Source: Aquimarina sp. ERC-38
Lineage (GTDB): Bacteria > Bacteroidota > Bacteroidia > Flavobacteriales > Flavobacteriaceae
Direction of reading: 5' to 3'
Length of the DNA: 64,000 nucleotides
NCBI RefSeq assembly: GCF_026222555.1
Contig: NZ_CP098511.1
Location: 3,577,501 to 3,641,500 of the forward strand
The notes beneath the pieces are model-generated. The model was given only the letters and a program-made list of their open reading frames with translations. It was not told where the DNA came from and ran no database searches. Positions within the stretch are counted from its first letter, which is position 1, and every line of letters starts with the position of its first letter. The translations under genes and the position numbers were made by a program. Positions 61,478 to 64,000 of this stretch are shown here, piece by piece.

Positions 61478-62518
61478 TGTTAGGGTATTCATTAATTTTT
61501 TATTTTCTTCGGAAGTTCCTACCGTGAATCGCAAGGTGTTTTTACAAAGCGGTTGTGTAGTACGATTCCTAATCACGATACCTTTAGCTAATAGTTGATC
61601 GTAACGTTTATTGGCATCATCCACTTTAGCTAAAATAAAGTTGGCATCACTTTGATATACTTGTTCAACAAAACTCAACTCTTTTAAAAAGGCATTTAGT
61701 TTATCACGTTCTTTTAGAATGTCTTTGACTTCACTCTGAACGCTGGATTGATCTAAAATACGTTGTAAAGCCCTTTTTTGAGTTAACTCATTAACGTTAT
61801 ACGGGGGTTTGATTTTATTTAAAATCCGGATTATTTCTTCGGAAGCGATACATAAACCTAACCGGATACCTGCTAATCCATATGCTTTTGACAAAGTTTG
61901 GGTGATCATTAAGTTAGGATAACTTGTCAATTGATTTGTCCAGGAAGGTGCTTCGGAAAAATCGATATAGGCTTCATCAATTATGACCAAACCGTGAAAA
62001 GCTTGTAATAACTTTTCTATTTTTTCCTTCTGAAAAGAATTTCCGGTGGGGTTATTCGGCGAACATAAAAAAATAATTTTGGTATGTTTATCAATCGTAT
62101 TTAATATTGCGTCAACATCCGGCTGAAAATCAAGAGTTAATAAAACTTCACGTTCGTTAACAATATTGATTTCAGACAGAACTTTATACATGCCGTAGGT
62201 AGGAGGTAACGTAATAATGTTATCTACCTTAGGTTCGCAAAATGCCCGAAAAATCAAATCTAACACTTCATCACTTCCATTTCCTAACAAAATATTTTCC
62301 GGTTGTATACCTTTTTGATCAGCAATTACTTCTTTTAAACTACGTTGTTGCGGATCCGGATATCGGTTTACCCCGTTTTCAAACGGATTCTCGTTAGCAT
62401 CCAAAAATACCATCTCCGAACCATCCGAAACATATTCATCCCTCGCTGAAGAATAGGGCTTTAGTTTTTTTACGTTGTCCCGGACTAGTTGGTTAATATT
62501 GAAGTTTTGTGTTGTCAT
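61457..62518 (-). CDS. hisC: Histidinol-phosphate aminotransferase
   Basis: 353 residues, fold-type I PLP enzyme. LDANENPFENG at the N-terminus, LGNGSDEVLDLIFRAF, FLCSPNNPTGNSF, VIIDEAYIDFSEA, and QTLSKAYGLAGIRLGLC with the PLP-binding Lys; the C-terminal Arg is in RFTVGTSEE. Normal length. Confidence 0.96.
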   Translation of the reverse strand: MTTQNFNINQLVRDNVKKLKPYSSARDEYVSDGSEMVFLDANENPFENGVNRYPDPQQRSLKEVIADQKGIQPENILLGNGSDEVLDLIFRAFCEPKVDNIITLPPTYGMYKVLSEINIVNEREVLLTLDFQPDVDAILNTIDKHTKIIFLCSPNNPTGNSFQKEKIEKLLQAFHGLVIIDEAYIDFSEAPSWTNQLTSYPNLMITQTLSKAYGLAGIRLGLCIASEEIIRILNKIKPPYNVNELTQKRALQRILDQSSVQSEVKDILKERDKLNAFLKELSFVEQVYQSDANFILAKVDDANKRYDQLLAKGIVIRNRTTQPLCKNTLRFTVGTSEENKKLMNTLTILNSEL

Positions 62519-62526
62519 TATTACAT

Positions 62527-63405
62527 TTAAAATGTTCCTTTAAATAGGAGCGTTCCTATGATACCGATTATCATTATGATTAAAAAAACACCTACAGTTA
62601 TTATAGGAAACTTTAATAATTTTAAAAAAGTTTTACCCCAGGATAATTTTAGTAATTGTTTGTAGGTAACTAAATAGTAAATCATTAAAAATGGTACATT
62701 AAAATAAATTCCATTCACTTTTAATAAAGGAGATAATGTAAACATTAGAGTCATAGTAATCATAGAAAAACCTTGTAGATAACAGTTAATTACCAGATGT
62801 TCTCCATAATTTAATTTTTTCCAACCAAAGACTAAAAATGCAATAAAAGTATACATTGGAATGGTCAAAAAAGCTATTAGATTAAAATGCTTTAAAACTG
62901 TAGCATTTTGAGACTTCATAGTTGCAATCTGCTGTTCTTTATATTCTGTATATTCCTTTAAATAATTGGGAGTTCCTATTAATTCTGGAGTTTTGGCATA
63001 TTTCGCATCAAATGTGATTTTATAAAATGACTCCGGAAAAATAGAAGATTGCATTGTTAAATATTGGTTAGGAAAAAAATTAAATACAAGAATACTTACG
63101 GTTAATCCAATTGCCAAAAAAGAAAAAGGCGATAAATATTTTTTACGAACTCCTGCAATAAATTCCTGGCATACCAATCCGGGGGATTTTAAAAAAGTAA
63201 AAAAGGTCTGAAAATATCGATTATCCCAACCAATATAGTCTTGTAAAAAATCATTAGTAATCTTACGAACTGTTAGCCTATAATCCACAAATTTTGCTCC
63301 GCATTGATGACAAAACGTTGCAGATTCTTCAATCGCATTTTTACAATTTTTACATTTTACTTCGCTAATCTCTAAAGATTCTCCTATCGTTGGTTGTAAT
63401 TCCAT
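62527..63405 (-). CDS. DUF3667 membrane protein with N-terminal zinc ribbon
   Basis: 292 residues. Residues ~17-40 form a zinc ribbon (CKNCKNAI....CHQCGAKF). DYIGWDNRYFQTFFTFLKSPGLVCQEFIAGVRKKYLSPFSFLAIGL is the DUF3667 signature. Four or five membrane helices follow (~95-115, ~185-290). Function unknown. It is inserted between hisD and hisC, 9 bases from hisC, and has no known role in histidine synthesis. Confidence 0.82.
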   Translation of the reverse strand: MELQPTIGESLEISEVKCKNCKNAIEESATFCHQCGAKFVDYRLTVRKITNDFLQDYIGWDNRYFQTFFTFLKSPGLVCQEFIAGVRKKYLSPFSFLAIGLTVSILVFNFFPNQYLTMQSSIFPESFYKITFDAKYAKTPELIGTPNYLKEYTEYKEQQIATMKSQNATVLKHFNLIAFLTIPMYTFIAFLVFGWKKLNYGEHLVINCYLQGFSMITMTLMFTLSPLLKVNGIYFNVPFLMIYYLVTYKQLLKLSWGKTFLKLLKFPIITVGVFLIIMIIGIIGTLLFKGTF

Positions 63406-63571
63406 ATTACTCTAATTAATCAAAGACTTCCCTTTTAAATCTCCTTTACAGTTATTACTAATTTCGTTTCTATTTTATTAGTAATGGTCATTACCATATT
63501 GTTACATTAAATTCTAAAAAGTTTTAGTCCATTCTAAAACAAATTTAAAATTGTCTTGTTTCATCGAATTT

Positions 63572-64000
63572 CTACTTTAAACTATCCAACCGCAAGGTTA
63601 CCGCATTTTTATGTGCTTGTAAACCTTCGGCTTCTGCCATAATTTCTATAGCCTCCCCAATTTCTTTAATACCCTCTTTACTAATTTTCTGAAAGGTCAT
63701 AGCTTTCATAAAACTATCCAGATGTACCCCACTGTATTGTTTGGCATATCCATTGGTTGGTAAAGTGTGATTGGTTCCGGAGGCGTAATCCCCGGCACTT
63801 TCCGGCGTATAATTTCCTATAAAAACCGAACCTGCATTTTCAATATGACTTATATAATAATTTTCATCTTCAACACAAACGATAAAATGCTCCGGCCCAT
63901 ATTCATTAATCAACTCTAGGGCAATCTGATCATTTTCTACATAAACCAATTTTGAATTTTTAATAGCTGCTTTAGCAATTTCCATACGGGGTAATTGCTG
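63572..64000 (-). CDS. hisD: Histidinol dehydrogenase, C-terminal part (cut by window end)
   Basis: The frame is open to the last base (residues QQLPR precede the first internal Met at 63985), so the gene continues beyond 64000. Visible: IALELINEYGPEHFIV, GSVFIGNYTPESAGDYASGTNHTLPTNGYAKQYSGVHLDSFMKAMTFQ; the Zn/substrate-binding His and Asp are in this last stretch. It catalyses the last two steps of histidine synthesis. 166 bases separate it from the DUF3667 gene. Confidence 0.95.
   Translation of the reverse strand, partial: QQLPRMEIAKAAIKNSKLVYVENDQIALELINEYGPEHFIVCVEDENYYISHIENAGSVFIGNYTPESAGDYASGTNHTLPTNGYAKQYSGVHLDSFMKAMTFQKISKEGIKEIGEAIEIMAEAEGLQAHKNAVTLRLDSLK

Overview
The window is low-GC (clearly AT-rich) chromosomal DNA from a marine-type member of the Flavobacteriaceae (phylum Bacteroidota). 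The evidence is direct: type IX secretion (T9SS) sorting domains of both type A and type B, a PorP/SprF protein, promoters of the Bacteroidota form TTG-N(19-21)-TAnnTTTG, almost no Shine-Dalgarno sequences, a fused two-domain hisB and hisIE, and a fused alpha/beta E1 dehydrogenase. The genus cannot be fixed from the sequence alone. No tRNA, rRNA, CRISPR array or intact transposase gene was seen.

Layout. (1) About 0.1-19.7 kb is a surface-polysaccharide locus. A long minus-strand operon (16948 down to 6889) makes UDP-GlcNAc-derived aminouronic acid precursors (TviB/TviC-like pair plus a third epimerase) and encodes a flippase, a polymerase/ligase-like protein, one GT2 and three GT4 glycosyltransferases. 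A second minus-strand unit (MBOAT plus SGNH protein) would O-acetylate the product and carries nearly the same promoter. Plus-strand genes add an acetyltransferase, another GT4 and a TupA-like ATP-grasp protein. A T9SS-secreted pectate-lyase-like protein sits inside the locus. No initiating sugar-phosphate transferase and no Wza/Wzc exporter are present, so those must lie elsewhere. (2) 19.9-29.8 kb is core metabolism: fused 2-oxoacid dehydrogenase E1, 2OG-Fe(II) oxygenase, SUI1-type factor, DUF1835, nucleoside phosphorylase, outer-membrane barrel, and a sixA-ppk1-ppx polyphosphate operon. (3) 30.1-36.2 kb holds an OmpA-family surface protein and the pyrR-pyrB-STAS-rnz-pdxH operon. (4) 36.4-44.4 kb is the most unusual part: two converging gene pairs encode a secreted glucan-water-dikinase-like ATP-grasp/phosphohistidine protein, a nucleotide-transporter (Npt1/Npt2, NTT family) fused to HEAT repeats, and two different exported beta-lactamase-fold serine hydrolases. 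(5) 44.5-50.0 kb has rpsA with a clear promoter and terminator, a lone DUF1016 nuclease, an S41 peptidase and an orphan membrane protein. (6) 50.3-56.1 kb is a T9SS-linked triad (giant type B cargo, PorP/SprF, OmpA/PD40). (7) 56.2-64.0 kb is a histidine operon (D-C-B-H-A-F-IE) interrupted by four non-his genes.

The best candidate for an undescribed system is region 4: an enzyme that needs ATP but carries a signal peptide, next to a membrane protein of the family that moves ATP across membranes. I infer a cell-envelope glycan phosphorylation system supplied with exported nucleotide. The second theme is small repeats: a 226-bp MITE-like element with 16-bp terminal inverted repeats, an older copy of it broken by two further insertions, a second repeat family with paired hairpins, an 80-bp-arm palindrome, and a four-helix-bundle (23S IVS-type) cassette with flanking inverted repeats inside the his operon.
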